Assembly (NCBI GenBank): GCA_001627865.1 | Contig: LUQO01000015.1 | Coordinates: forward strand, 1-64,000 | DNA: 64,000 nucleotides | Direction: 5' to 3' | Source of the DNA: SAR324 cluster bacterium REDSEA-S27_B3 | GTDB taxonomy: Bacteria; SAR324; NAC60-12 | In this document: positions 8,112 to 17,017 of the stretch, in pieces | How the letters are laid out: every line of letters starts with the position of its first letter | How positions within the stretch are numbered: the stretch's first letter is position 1 | The notes under the pieces: model-generated | Databases searched by the model: none | Seen by the model: the letters and a program-made list of their open reading frames with translations, nothing else | What the model was told of the DNA's origin: nothing | Translations under genes and position numbers: made by a program

Positions 8112-9416
8112 TCAGTCCAAATTACGTCCATACACGATGGATTCCTGAAAGTCGAAATTTTTGCGTTTTTTTTCCGGAAGCTCTTCCGGACTAATTTCCT
8201 TGAACCCGCCTTGAGTAAAAATATGCGATACGGCTGTACTTAGGGCAAATACCAGTTTATAGTCTCTTGAGCGTATCTGTTTGGAAGCTTCCTTGATCAA
8301 TTCACTTCCAATACCTTGATTGCGGTATGATTTATCTACTGCCAAACTGGCGATTTCTGCTGCTGAGCCGTCCGCATATTGAATAATTTCACAGCAGCCC
8401 ACCACGTCTTCATCCACACAATACACCATGTAGTTATCAATTTGCCGCTCAATGTATTCTGATGTGCGTGAAACTAATACAGAATGCTGCCAAGGACTGC
8501 TGAGGATTTCCATAATTGATTGTAAATCATTAAGTCTTGCGGGACGTATTCTTTTGTACGAACTGTTGGTAATCATCACTCCAGCGCCTTTTGGGGTAAG
8601 CACCTCCGCCAGCAATGCTCCCTCAATCCTGCCGTCCAGCAAATGACAGCGTTCAACTCCACGCACACATGCTTCGGTCATTGTCGTCAATTGCAACCTC
8701 TGTGATAAGGGCAGATCAGGTTCTTGTTTCAGCCACTGAGAAATAATGTCTGTGGTCATTTCAGAAGAATACGTTTTGCCGAAATCCGGCAATGGCAAAG
8801 TATCAAGCACAATCAGTTTTTTTGCACGAAGCCTTGTTGCCACTTCAAAGGCAACCTGATGCGGATCGAGAATCCACAATCTCCCCTTTTCCCCAAGTGA
8901 AAATGGTGGTATAATCGGCAGTTCCGAATCAACAGTTGCCTGACGCAGGGTTTCAATATCAATACCGCAAACATTGCCGCTAAAATGTGTATTAAAATTG
9001 CTTGAAAAAGTTTTTTTCTCTGCAAGTAAAAAATGTCCGGTAAATGGCTTAAGTTGTCGGGCGCAGCTACGGAGCCTGGTCATCAGCTTCCAGTTGGCTG
9101 AAGAGACTGCCTGTTCAATCAACGGCATATATGTACCTTCAGCAACAAAAATTCCATCTTCTGTTTTGTAATCGAAACCTTGTTTTTCAAGAAGCTTGCG
9201 GATCTGTGATTCCGCGCCATGAACCAAAACGATCCGAATGCCGACTTGTTGCAGGAGCGCTAAATCTTCAATTACCCTGGAATTTTGTACCTCCAGTAAA
9301 TCACCGCTGAGGCAGATTACAAAAGTTTGCTGATCAAACTCTTCCAGATACGGCAGAGTCGCCCGTAAATTGTGGATAAAACCGGATAACTCCGGATCAA
9401 GTGAATGCTGAGACAT
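8112..9416 (-). CDS. argA: N-acetylglutamate synthase (amino-acid acetyltransferase)
   Basis: A 434-residue two-domain enzyme for the first step of arginine synthesis: acetyl-CoA + L-glutamate to N-acetylglutamate. Residues ~25-280 are an amino-acid-kinase fold (VICLSGDLL, IRIVLVHGAE), and ~289-434 are a GNAT domain with the acetyl-CoA loop RNQGIG (365-370). Length and order match E. coli ArgA (443 residues), where the kinase-like part binds arginine for feedback inhibition. Its start codon overlaps that of the divergent glycosyltransferase gene in a single CATG. Confidence 0.9.
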   Translation of the reverse strand: MSQHSLDPELSGFIHNLRATLPYLEEFDQQTFVICLSGDLLEVQNSRVIEDLALLQQVGIRIVLVHGAESQIRKLLEKQGFDYKTEDGIFVAEGTYMPLIEQAVSSANWKLMTRLRSCARQLKPFTGHFLLAEKKTFSSNFNTHFSGNVCGIDIETLRQATVDSELPIIPPFSLGEKGRLWILDPHQVAFEVATRLRAKKLIVLDTLPLPDFGKTYSSEMTTDIISQWLKQEPDLPLSQRLQLTTMTEACVRGVERCHLLDGRIEGALLAEVLTPKGAGVMITNSSYKRIRPARLNDLQSIMEILSSPWQHSVLVSRTSEYIERQIDNYMVYCVDEDVVGCCEIIQYADGSAAEIASLAVDKSYRNQGIGSELIKEASKQIRSRDYKLVFALSTAVSHIFTQGGFKEISPEELPEKKRKNFDFQESIVYGRNLD

Positions 9417-10479
9417 GAGTTATATTGAAAATAAAATTCAGACTGAAAACACCGCGGATATTAAAGCAACTGATTTAATATCAATCGTGATCCCTAGTTA
9501 CAACAGCGCGAAGCTGCTTTCAAGATGCCTGAATGCTCTTGAAAATCAGTCCGTGCAGAAGTCCGGATTTGAACTTACAGTGGTAGATGACGGTTCCGCA
9601 GATGAAACTGTGGAAATGCTGAAACAGTTTCAAGTCCGGACAGAACTCAAACTGCAATGGACCTCCATAAAAAACTCAGGACCGGCAAACGCCAGAAATG
9701 CCGGAGTTGCAATCTCATCCGGATCATGGATTGGCTTTCTTGATGCCGATGTCATACCACGTCCGGACTGGGTAAAAAACGCGATTAAGCAGATTCATAA
9801 TAATCCAGAGGCAGGAGCATTTGAAGGACGCACCGAAGTAACCCAACGCGGCCGGGCCACGCCATTCACGCACCAAACAGAAAATACCAGCGGCGGACGC
9901 TACCCCACCTGTAATTTTCTTGTTCGGCGCAGCTTAGCTCATTTTCATCCGGATTATAAAATTCCTTTCCGGGAAGACACAGATTTAGCATTCAGCATTT
10001 TGGAATCAGGATATACTATCATTTTTGCTCCGGAGCTTGTTGTGGAGCACCCGCCGCTTACTTCCAGCTATTCCCGCCCATTTGTTTTAGCTCGCCGCTA
10101 TTATTATGACGGTTTGCTTGCACGCAGATTCCCATCACGTTATCACAATGAACTGGACGCGCATAAGATTCTTGGCCTGAATATTCCGCATTTGAAGAGA
10201 AAATTATACGCTATCTTTGTGCTTTCACAAATTATTTTTCTTGCAGGAATACTGCTTGGTTTTTCAGGAAGTGAATTAATTCTGGCAGGTGGTTTATATC
10301 TCACTGCGTTAACAGCAACAGCAGGAGGAGGTCTGCGTTACGCTGATTTTACGGAACTGTCTTTAAAAGACTGGCTGGTGTATGTTTTTCAACTCCATCT
10401 GCTTCCGTGGGTAATGGGTTTTTCTCTGTTCCGTGGATGGTTTGATTTTCGCCATGAAAAGAAGTTTTCAGCTGTTTAA
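9415..10479 (+). CDS. Family 2 glycosyltransferase with C-terminal membrane anchor
   Basis: A 354-residue GT-A fold glycosyltransferase. The nucleotide-sugar site shows SIVIPSYNS near residue 23, VVDDGSADE near 57 and the DAD metal motif near 105. An acidic REDTDLAF segment serves as the later catalytic region. Two hydrophobic stretches near the C-terminus suggest membrane attachment. The acceptor cannot be predicted; lipid or surface-glycan assembly is likely. The annotated ATG overlaps the argA start codon on the other strand, so either start could be slightly different. Confidence 0.82.
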   Translation: MSYIENKIQTENTADIKATDLISIVIPSYNSAKLLSRCLNALENQSVQKSGFELTVVDDGSADETVEMLKQFQVRTELKLQWTSIKNSGPANARNAGVAISSGSWIGFLDADVIPRPDWVKNAIKQIHNNPEAGAFEGRTEVTQRGRATPFTHQTENTSGGRYPTCNFLVRRSLAHFHPDYKIPFREDTDLAFSILESGYTIIFAPELVVEHPPLTSSYSRPFVLARRYYYDGLLARRFPSRYHNELDAHKILGLNIPHLKRKLYAIFVLSQIIFLAGILLGFSGSELILAGGLYLTALTATAGGGLRYADFTELSLKDWLVYVFQLHLLPWVMGFSLFRGWFDFRHEKKFSAV

Positions 10480-10695
10480 TAAGATTATAGTCAGATTGAT
10501 TATTTGACAATTTTTTACAAGCAATTCAAAATATAACATGACTTTTACAGAATTTACTTACCTTTATGTCAATTCAATCTGTATTAGAAAATTATTGACC
10601 GGATGTAAAAACGGTTTTTGTGTCCGGAAGTAAATTACAGTAAATGATTGCAGTCAGAACAATATTTTAAACCGCAATAACAAACGTTTATTACA

Positions 10696-11550
10696 ATGTT
10701 TGTGACTTACAAACTTTCTGAAAAATCACTTTCCAAACTCCAGAAAAAAGGGATCAGTGAAGCCGCCCTGAATGATCTTGCTGAAATGGAGAATATGGTT
10801 TACCCAAATCAGGAGACTTTCTTGAGCAGGGTCAGGAAACTGCCTATGGCAAAAGAAATTATGGAAAAGGAGCCTGATCTCCTTAAGGCGGCAAAGGGTT
10901 TTATGCGTTTGGACCTGCTCATTCCAAACAGAACAATAAGAGAATGGACAGAAGCACTTATTTTCGCGGTTGTTGTGGCAACCATTGTCAGAACTTATAT
11001 GTTTGCGCCTTTCCAAATACCATCAGGTTCGATGCTGCCGACGATACAGATTGGAGATCACATTTTTGCCAGCATGTACACCTATGGTTCTCCAATTCCA
11101 TTTACAGACATCAAGCTGTTTAAAAAGCCTGTGAAGCGGGGAGAAATAATAATCTTCCCCTATCCTCAGGACCCTTCAATTGACTACATAAAACGAGCTG
11201 TCGGGCTCCCCGGAGAAACACTGGAAATACGCAATGATCAGGTTTTCATTAACGGAGAACCGCTTGATGAGCCTTACGCGTATTTTGAACCAAACGAACG
11301 TAAATCCCGCAAGGCACAGGGATTAACGGCTGTTGCTCCATCCAGCCGATATGGTCCGGTAAAGATTCCGGAAGGTAAATTGTTTGCCATGGGTGATAAC
11401 CGCTACAACAGCGCAGACAGCAGGTTTTGGGGTTTCGTGGATATTAATACTATCGCCGGTAAAGGTCAGATAATATACTGGTCACATGATCCTGAAGAAA
11501 ATTTATTTAGCGGTTATAAATTTGAGCGGATATTTGATTTCCTAAAATAG
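10696..11550 (+). CDS. lepB: Signal peptidase I
   Basis: A 284-residue inner-membrane type I signal peptidase that removes signal peptides from exported proteins. Catalytic Ser112 is in IPSGSMLP and the general base Lys166 in DYIKRAVGLPGE. The C-terminal box GDNRYNSADSRFWG is intact. One transmembrane helix (~86-104) precedes the catalytic domain. Before it lies an unusual ~80-residue, mostly helical and charged cytoplasmic extension. The 216-nt upstream region shows no strong ribosome-binding site, so an internal start is possible but no better one is obvious. Confidence 0.93.
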   Translation: MFVTYKLSEKSLSKLQKKGISEAALNDLAEMENMVYPNQETFLSRVRKLPMAKEIMEKEPDLLKAAKGFMRLDLLIPNRTIREWTEALIFAVVVATIVRTYMFAPFQIPSGSMLPTIQIGDHIFASMYTYGSPIPFTDIKLFKKPVKRGEIIIFPYPQDPSIDYIKRAVGLPGETLEIRNDQVFINGEPLDEPYAYFEPNERKSRKAQGLTAVAPSSRYGPVKIPEGKLFAMGDNRYNSADSRFWGFVDINTIAGKGQIIYWSHDPEENLFSGYKFERIFDFLK

Positions 11551-11585
11551 AAACAATTCCCGGATTTGATTAAATTAGTTTCCGA

Positions 11586-12491
11586 ATGAAAATAGCAGCA
11601 AACACACTCGCGCGTAACGCCCCCTGCTGGTGCGGAAGCGGGAAAAAATTCAAAAAATGCCATCTGGGAAAAGAACAGAGTCCACCTCCAATTCACGAAA
11701 ATAAAACACAGACGCAGGGAAAAAGCATTTACATTAAAACCGAAGAGCAAATTGACGGGATTCGCAAAAGCAGCCAGCTGACAAAAAAACTGCTTGATAT
11801 GGTTGAAGAACGCATTGCCGAAGGTGTGACCACAAATGAACTGGATCAGTGGGTTCATAGTGAAACATTGGCTAACGGCGCGATTCCGGCTCCGCTGAAT
11901 TACGGACACGGCAAAGGAAGACGCAGAGTGCCCTTCCCAAAAAGTATCTGCACCTCGCCCAATAATGTCATCTGTCACGGCATACCAAATAATCAGGCGC
12001 TGCAAAACGGTGATATTTTGAATGTGGACATTACCTGCATTTTGAACGGATATTTTGGTGATGCCAGCAGAATGTTTATCATTGGAGATGTGCCGGACAA
12101 AACACGAAAACTGGTTGAGGTGACACGTGAATGTCTGAACCTGGGAATTGAACAGATTTTTCCCTCAAACAGGCTTGGAGATATTGGACACGCCATTCAG
12201 CAGCACGCAGAGAAACATGGCTATTCTGTGGTCAGGGATTTTGCCGGACATGGTGTCGGCATTGAATTCCATGAAGCGCCTCAGGTACTGCATTATGGCC
12301 AGCCTGGCAAAGGTGAAATGCTGCGCGAGAATATGGTTTTTACTATAGAGCCAATGATCAATATGGGTAGTCATGAATGCAGAATATTGGGAGATGGCTG
12401 GACTGCCGTCACCGCGGATGGAGAATTATCTGCACAATGGGAACATACTCTGCTGGTTACTGAATCCGGAGTGGATATTCTTACAGCATGA
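11586..12491 (+). CDS. map: Methionine aminopeptidase with N-terminal SEC-C zinc motif
   Basis: A 301-residue type I methionine aminopeptidase. The dinuclear metal ligands appear in order: Asp in NVDITC, Asp in FGDASR, His in FAGHGVGIEFHEAP, Glu in FTIEPM and Glu in QWEHTL. The N-terminus carries a SEC-C zinc motif (NAPCWCGSGKKFKKCH, with Cys14, Cys16, Cys25, His26) like the one at the SecA tail, which can bind zinc and help ribosome or SecB contact. The variant is known but uncommon relative to plain MAP. It follows lepB by 35 nt, so two protein-maturation enzymes may share a transcript. Confidence 0.93.
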   Translation: MKIAANTLARNAPCWCGSGKKFKKCHLGKEQSPPPIHENKTQTQGKSIYIKTEEQIDGIRKSSQLTKKLLDMVEERIAEGVTTNELDQWVHSETLANGAIPAPLNYGHGKGRRRVPFPKSICTSPNNVICHGIPNNQALQNGDILNVDITCILNGYFGDASRMFIIGDVPDKTRKLVEVTRECLNLGIEQIFPSNRLGDIGHAIQQHAEKHGYSVVRDFAGHGVGIEFHEAPQVLHYGQPGKGEMLRENMVFTIEPMINMGSHECRILGDGWTAVTADGELSAQWEHTLLVTESGVDILTA

Positions 12492-12643
12492 ACTGTCTGT
12501 TCAGGTTAATGCTAATTCTAATTTGCCGGTAAACAAGTTAGAATTATCATATTTTAAACACACATGATTTTAATAGCTTGTGTTAAAGCTCCGCATCAAT
12601 TAAGATGCAAGTCCTAACGATAATAAGTACTTGAAAGGTTCTA

Positions 12644-13687
12644 ATGGGCACCTGGAACAAGCCACCAAAAAAATCACCGTGGGAAAAAGGCACACCGCCT
12701 CCTGACATTGATGAACTTCTGAACAATCTTCAAAATAAGTTTAAGATTGGACTTCCAAAAAAAGGGGGTCTGACTTTCATTATAATAGTGGCAGTTGTCG
12801 TCTGGTTGGCAACAGGGGTTTTTATTGTTGATCCGGAAGAACAGGGTGTTATCAAGAGATTTGGTGAAGTGACAAATGTGGTTGGCCCAGGCCCCCATTA
12901 TCATTTACCTTCTCCAATTGAAACGGTACAGATTGCTCCTGTCACGGCGGTGAGGAGACTTGAAATTGGCTTCCGCACAATTCAGATTGGACCTCCTGCC
13001 AAATATCGCCGTGTGTTAAAAGAGTCATTAATGCTTACCGGAGATGAAAACATCATCGATGTGCAGTTCATTGTCCAATACCGTATTTCTGATCTGGAAA
13101 ATTATCTTTATAGCCTTACTAATCCAGATGAGACTGTTAAATCAGCAGCAGAATCTGCCATGCGCGAAGTCATCGGTGACACTACTGTTACTGAAGCACT
13201 GACTGTAGGTAAGGGAGTTATTGAAGATACCACCGCAAGGCTTCTTCAGCAAACAATGAACAGCTACAAAGGCGGAATAAAGATTGAGAATGTGAAGCTT
13301 CAGGATGTGCATCCGCCTGATGAAGTCAAAGAAGCATTTAAGGATGTAGTCAGTGCTCGTGAGGACCGTGAAAAAATGATCAATGACGCGGAAGGCTACA
13401 GGAACAATCTTGTGCCAAAGGCCAGAGGTGAAGCCGCGCAGGTGATCAACAATGCCAAGGCTTATGCCAAAGAAAAGATACTTGTTGCAACAGGTGAAAC
13501 AGAGCGTTTCAACATGGTCTATGAAGAGTATATCAAGGCCAAAGACATTACACGCGAACGTATTTTGCTTGAGACAATGGCAAGTGTGCTGCCCAAAGTG
13601 AACAAGGTGATTGCAGATAAAGACCTTGGTGGTAATGTTCTTCCTTTCCTGCCGCTCAACCAGCAATTGAATCAACTGAATAAGTAA
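12644..13687 (+). CDS. hflK: HflK-type SPFH membrane protein
   Basis: A 347-residue SPFH/prohibitin-family protein. A proline-rich cytoplasmic N-terminus (WNKPPKKSPWEKG) is followed by one membrane helix (~43-63), the SPFH domain (~65-260, with VDPEEQGVIKRFGE) and a helical tail rich in alanine and charged residues. HflK normally pairs with HflC to form a membrane cage around the FtsH protease. Here no hflC follows: the next gene is the peroxiredoxin. The ribosome-binding site AAAGG is good. Confidence 0.88.
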   Translation: MGTWNKPPKKSPWEKGTPPPDIDELLNNLQNKFKIGLPKKGGLTFIIIVAVVVWLATGVFIVDPEEQGVIKRFGEVTNVVGPGPHYHLPSPIETVQIAPVTAVRRLEIGFRTIQIGPPAKYRRVLKESLMLTGDENIIDVQFIVQYRISDLENYLYSLTNPDETVKSAAESAMREVIGDTTVTEALTVGKGVIEDTTARLLQQTMNSYKGGIKIENVKLQDVHPPDEVKEAFKDVVSAREDREKMINDAEGYRNNLVPKARGEAAQVINNAKAYAKEKILVATGETERFNMVYEEYIKAKDITRERILLETMASVLPKVNKVIADKDLGGNVLPFLPLNQQLNQLNK

Positions 13688-13752
13688 CTCCGCAGAGAAT
13701 AAAAGCACTCCAAAAACTTCTTCACGGACAGTTAACAAATATTTTAATAACT

Positions 13753-13783
13753 CTGAAATCGTTTTGGTTTCAGAATTATTTTT
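13753..13783 (+). terminator. Probable terminator after hflK
   Basis: CTGAAATC (13753-13760) pairs with GGTTTCAG (13766-13773), 8 bp with one G-T wobble and a 5-nt loop, followed by a T-rich run. It separates hflK from the peroxiredoxin gene, which would then need its own promoter. Confidence 0.55.
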
Positions 13784-13807
13784 GTAACAAGTTTAAATGA
13801 GGTATGT

Positions 13808-14266
13808 ATGATTGCAGTTGGTTCACAGGCTCCGGATTTTAAATTAGCCAGCCAGTTTGATACTGAGTTCACGTTAAGTCAATTCAAGGGGTCAAAAAAC
13901 GTGATGCTGGTGTTTTATCCGTTGGATTGGACTCCCACCTGAAGCAGAGAAATTCCAAAAATTGAATCGATGATTGATCGATTCAATGAGGCAGACACTC
14001 AAGTATTGGGTGTGAGCATTGACAGTAAGCATTCACATAAAAAATGGGCTGAATCTCTCGGCGGTGTGTCTTATCCGCTGCTTCAGGATTTCCATCCAAA
14101 AGGCGAAATGGCTGCTTCTTATGGAAATTATTTGGAGAATAAAGGTTTCATTGCAAGATCAACAGTTATTGTTGACAAGCAGGGAGTGGTGAGATTTTCC
14201 GTTATGGCAGACGGAGAGCGCATCATCAGTGAGCTTTTAGCCGAGTGTAAAAAGATAAACGACTAA
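13808..14266 (+). CDS. Predicted selenocysteine-containing peroxiredoxin (BCP/Prx family), UGA read as Sec45
   Basis: A 152-residue peroxiredoxin read from ATG 13808 to the stop at 14264-14266, with an in-frame TGA at 13940-13942 taken as selenocysteine 45. The translation is continuous across the TGA: N-terminal APDFKL, central YPLDWTPT-Sec-SREIP, then VLGVSIDSKHSHKKWAES and the catalytic-arginine element ARSTVIVDKQG. The TGA falls exactly at the peroxidatic cysteine of the PxxxTxxC motif. A SECIS-like hairpin follows. Function by family: reduction of hydrogen peroxide or organic peroxides in the cytoplasm, possibly through thioredoxin. The only remaining Cys is near the C-terminus (AECKK). 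A nonsense mutation is the alternative, but the position and hairpin argue against it. Confidence 0.85.
13961..13987 (+). promoter_or_regulatory. Bacterial SECIS-like hairpin in the peroxiredoxin coding sequence
   Basis: ATTGAATCGAT (13961-13971) and ATCGATTCAAT (13977-13987) are perfect 11-bp complements around the loop GATTG (13972-13976). The loop begins with G, and it starts 29 nt after the UGA. Both match the usual bacterial SECIS pattern of a stem-loop with a G early in the loop about 16-37 nt after the UGA. It would recruit SelB with Sec-tRNA. Confidence 0.75.
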
Positions 14267-14422
14267 GCAACAGATAATTATTTTTTTGTATCTTTCCTTC
14301 CGGTCTTGTAACTGATTTACAACCTTACAGTTAATTCAAATTTTACTGGGATTGATCATTTCACATGCCCAATATCAGTGGCAGAAAAAGTATCTCCGTT
14401 ATCAGAAAAATTTTTGTCCGGA

Positions 14423-14974
14423 CTAAACTAAATCTTCTGAAAGCGCTTTTTTTTGCTCATTTGTGAGAGAGGCCTCCACTTTCAACAAAGGAAAATCTGA
14501 ACCAATTGCGCAGGGGGTTTTGCCTTCAGTGTTGAACTTAATGTATTGTACAGAGGACAGTCGAGTATCTCCAATTTGCCTCTCGTCAATAGCAGCCCTG
14601 CACCTAGTATCATCTCCCAGCCTGAGATAAAGATGTTTGGGCAAATCAAGCCACTGGGTCAGTTTTTCATCTCTTTCTTCCGGATCATCAATTTCGATTA
14701 AAAGCGTACATCCCAACTCACCGGAATTTCCAAGAAGTTCATTGTATGTTTTTATCTCATGCTGGATGTCTGCCTCTTTTACAATGCGTTCAACCCGAAT
14801 CATTTCCTGTATTTGATAACGTATTGTATCTGTGTTTTCAAACAGGAATGACAAAATGCCGCCAACATTAATCCGCCGCAGCTCCTTGATCTTCATTATT
14901 TTTTTGCGGATCTGGTCTCGCTGTTCTTCGTAAGTTACATAATCCAATATCTCTTGCCGTCTGACATGCTTCAT
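14423..14974 (-). CDS. DUF3501 family protein
   Basis: A 183-residue protein matching the DUF3501 family: an N-terminal RQEILDYVTYEEQRDQIR, then a segment with FLFENTDTIRYQIQEM, and a beta-rich C-terminus. Family members are usually encoded beside a rubrerythrin and a GlpC-like Fe-S oxidoreductase, exactly as here, which suggests a peroxide- or metal-stress role. No catalytic motif can be assigned. It is the last gene of the operon, 52 nt after the oxidoreductase. Confidence 0.8.
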   Translation of the reverse strand: MKHVRRQEILDYVTYEEQRDQIRKKIMKIKELRRINVGGILSFLFENTDTIRYQIQEMIRVERIVKEADIQHEIKTYNELLGNSGELGCTLLIEIDDPEERDEKLTQWLDLPKHLYLRLGDDTRCRAAIDERQIGDTRLSSVQYIKFNTEGKTPCAIGSDFPLLKVEASLTNEQKKALSEDLV

Positions 14975-15026
14975 TTTGATTTTTCTTTATATAATTTTGC
15001 AGAACAAATAACTCAAGTAAATTTTA

Positions 15027-16343
15027 TTAACGATAAGCCTCTGCAAGGATGGACATTGGATGTTTTGGTTTCACACCGGCATGCTGTTTGAACTGGAGCG
15101 CCGCCAGCGGACAATCGGTTGCCCATACTTCTGTTTCTTCTGTTTTCATTCCATCAAATGATTTTTTGCCGATACGTTTGGACGCCTCAAAGCTTTCAAC
15201 TTTCATGGCATAAGTCCCGTCATGACCACAGCATTCCATTACAGTTTTTATTTTTGATCCAGTGATTTTTTTTATTAAGTCTCGTCCCTTAAACCCGATT
15301 CCCTGGGCCCTTAAATGACAGGGGGCGTGATAGCTGATAGTTTCAGCTGGAAGTTTATTGGTGTCCGTGTTGAATCTTTCTTCTTTCCGAATATTCCATA
15401 AAAATTCTGATGGATCGTTGATAGAGTCAGCTAATTTAATGGCTCTTTCTCGATCGTGTCCTTCCAGCAGTTCCGGATATTCTCGTCTCATCATCATAGA
15501 ACAAGTGGGATTGATTGCCAGAACCTTGCTGCCTTTTTCAACAAACGGCATCAGGATGTCAAGATTGTGTTTGGCATTTGCTTGCAATGTTTCCAGATCT
15601 CCCTGTTCCCATGCAGGCATGCCGCAACATCTCAATCCTTTGACGCAAGCACAGTCAACTTTGTTTTTATTTAACACTTCCAGCGTGTCTTTGCCAATTT
15701 GCGGTTCATTGTGCTGGACATAACATGTTTGAAACAAAACGGTTTCAGCCTTACTATTTTTTCTAATCAGTCCCAGTCTTGCCGCCCAATGTTCAAATGT
15801 GGAAAAACTGAAATCCGGAAGCAATTTTTTTCTATGAATGCCCAGAATTTTTTCCAAAAACCATCGATGGATGCTGACTCGATTCATTACATTTGCTAAC
15901 CCGAAGCTCGCACGAGCCATACCGGCAGATTTTTCAGGGTTTGCTAAAATACTGTCACGCAGACTGCCTGGTTTATCCTTGGAATTAACAGCTTTATAGC
16001 GATGTACCAGTTTAGGAAAATCGAGTTTAAATTCATGTCCATCACGTACTGAATAAGGACATTGCACCTCGCATAATTTACACTGAAAACACGCATCCAT
16101 GATTTGTTGTGTGTCTTCAGGTTTAATTTTTTTTACCTCACCATTGTATTGTTTGTCCAAAAAACTGAAGAGCGTGGGGAAGGAGTCACAATATTTAAAG
16201 CACATTCTGCAGCCATGGCAAATTTCGAAGGTCCTTTCAATTTCTTTATCCATGGCAGATTTATCCCAATACTTTGAATCACCGGGATCATAAGTCAGTC
16301 CGTCGGTTGGTAAATAAGAAATTCTGGAATGATTGTCTTCCAT
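15027..16343 (-). CDS. GlpC/HdrD-like (Fe-S)-binding oxidoreductase with CCG domains
   Basis: A 438-residue protein. The N-terminal part binds two [4Fe-4S] clusters (CHGCRMCFKYC near residue 40 and CFQCKLCEVQC near 87). Two CCG-type cysteine-rich domains follow, with the motifs LRCCGMPAWEQG near 240 and ECCGHDGTYAMK near 370. This layout is shared with GlpC and heterodisulfide reductase subunit D. In rubrerythrin-DUF3501 operons such proteins are thought to pass electrons, perhaps to the rubrerythrin; that is inference. It is 78 nt from the rubrerythrin gene. Confidence 0.85.
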   Translation of the reverse strand: MEDNHSRISYLPTDGLTYDPGDSKYWDKSAMDKEIERTFEICHGCRMCFKYCDSFPTLFSFLDKQYNGEVKKIKPEDTQQIMDACFQCKLCEVQCPYSVRDGHEFKLDFPKLVHRYKAVNSKDKPGSLRDSILANPEKSAGMARASFGLANVMNRVSIHRWFLEKILGIHRKKLLPDFSFSTFEHWAARLGLIRKNSKAETVLFQTCYVQHNEPQIGKDTLEVLNKNKVDCACVKGLRCCGMPAWEQGDLETLQANAKHNLDILMPFVEKGSKVLAINPTCSMMMRREYPELLEGHDRERAIKLADSINDPSEFLWNIRKEERFNTDTNKLPAETISYHAPCHLRAQGIGFKGRDLIKKITGSKIKTVMECCGHDGTYAMKVESFEASKRIGKKSFDGMKTEETEVWATDCPLAALQFKQHAGVKPKHPMSILAEAYR

Positions 16344-16421
16344 TATTTGATTTAAAGGGTATCTGTAAAATAGGAGGGTAACGCCCCAAAAATATTTGAT
16401 TTGAGGCGCTTTAAGGTAAAA

Positions 16422-16841
16422 TCAGGAAACGCTGTCTGCAAATTGCTGAAATCGGCCTGCATGAGATTTTTCTGCTTTTGCCAGTGTTTCAAACCAGTCG
16501 GCAATCTCAGCAAATCCTTCTTCTCGAGCAGTTTTGGCCATTCCTGGATACATATCTGTGTATTCATGTGTCTCACCTGCTACGGCAGCTTTTAAATTTT
16601 CCAGAGTTTCTCCAATAGGTAAACCTGTTGCAGGGTCACCAACTGCTTTCAAATAATCCAGGTGTCCATGTGCGTGCCCTGTTTCTCCCTCTGCAGTTTC
16701 ACGAAAATTACTTGCAATCTCAGGATAACCCTCAATGTCTGCTACTTTAGCAAAATAAAGATAACGTCTGTTTGCCTGAGATTCTCCTGCAAATGCTGCT
16801 TTGAGATTTTCGTGAGTTTTTGTGTCATTTAAATTAGCCAT
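16422..16841 (-). CDS. Rubrerythrin lacking the rubredoxin domain
   Basis: A 139-residue ferritin-like di-iron protein. Both iron-binding helix pairs are present: FAGESQANRRY (~16) with ETAEGETGHAHGH (~48), and AAVAGETHEY (~85) with AKAEKSHAGRF (~120). These supply the Glu and His ligands of a peroxide-reducing di-iron site. Classical rubrerythrins have a C-terminal rubredoxin domain; this one ends without it, so another protein must supply electrons. The operon partner Fe-S oxidoreductase is the obvious candidate. The gene is first in the operon and divergent from oxyR. Confidence 0.9.
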   Translation of the reverse strand: MANLNDTKTHENLKAAFAGESQANRRYLYFAKVADIEGYPEIASNFRETAEGETGHAHGHLDYLKAVGDPATGLPIGETLENLKAAVAGETHEYTDMYPGMAKTAREEGFAEIADWFETLAKAEKSHAGRFQQFADSVS

Positions 16842-16967
16842 TTTAAATCCTTTTTTAAGGTTGAAATCATAGGTTTGTAGATAAACTCCCCTTGAGTCCT
16901 GAATGAACTCAGCTTAAATATAATGTATTTAAATTGATTTGTCTAATCGTTTGTTATTATTATACTG

Positions 16968-16982
16968 ATTGGTATTGCCAAT
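16968..16982. promoter_or_regulatory. Candidate LysR-type (OxyR) operator
   Basis: ATTGG-TATTG-CCAAT is a perfect inverted repeat fitting the T-N11-A rule for LysR-family sites. It lies in the divergent region between the rubrerythrin gene and oxyR, 36 nt before the oxyR start. It does not visibly match the full E. coli OxyR consensus, so the assignment rests on position and symmetry. Confidence 0.4.
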
Positions 16983-17017
16983 TAATGAATCTAAATTTTC
17001 TGTTAGAGTCGAGTTTA

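Noticed and set aside
12514-12545. Inverted repeat AATTCTAA/TTAGAATT after the methionine aminopeptidase gene
   Set aside because: The stem is AT-only, the loop is 16 nt and there is no T tract, so it is too weak to call a terminator.
13940-13942. Peroxiredoxin as a pseudogene with a nonsense TGA
   Set aside because: The TGA is exactly at the peroxidatic cysteine, the frame is intact on both sides and a SECIS-like hairpin follows at normal distance, so selenocysteine is more likely.
16934-17017. Longer oxyR start at 16934
   Set aside because: The ATG at 17018 gives the standard LysR N-terminus and puts the redox cysteines at 199 and 208, matching E. coli OxyR.
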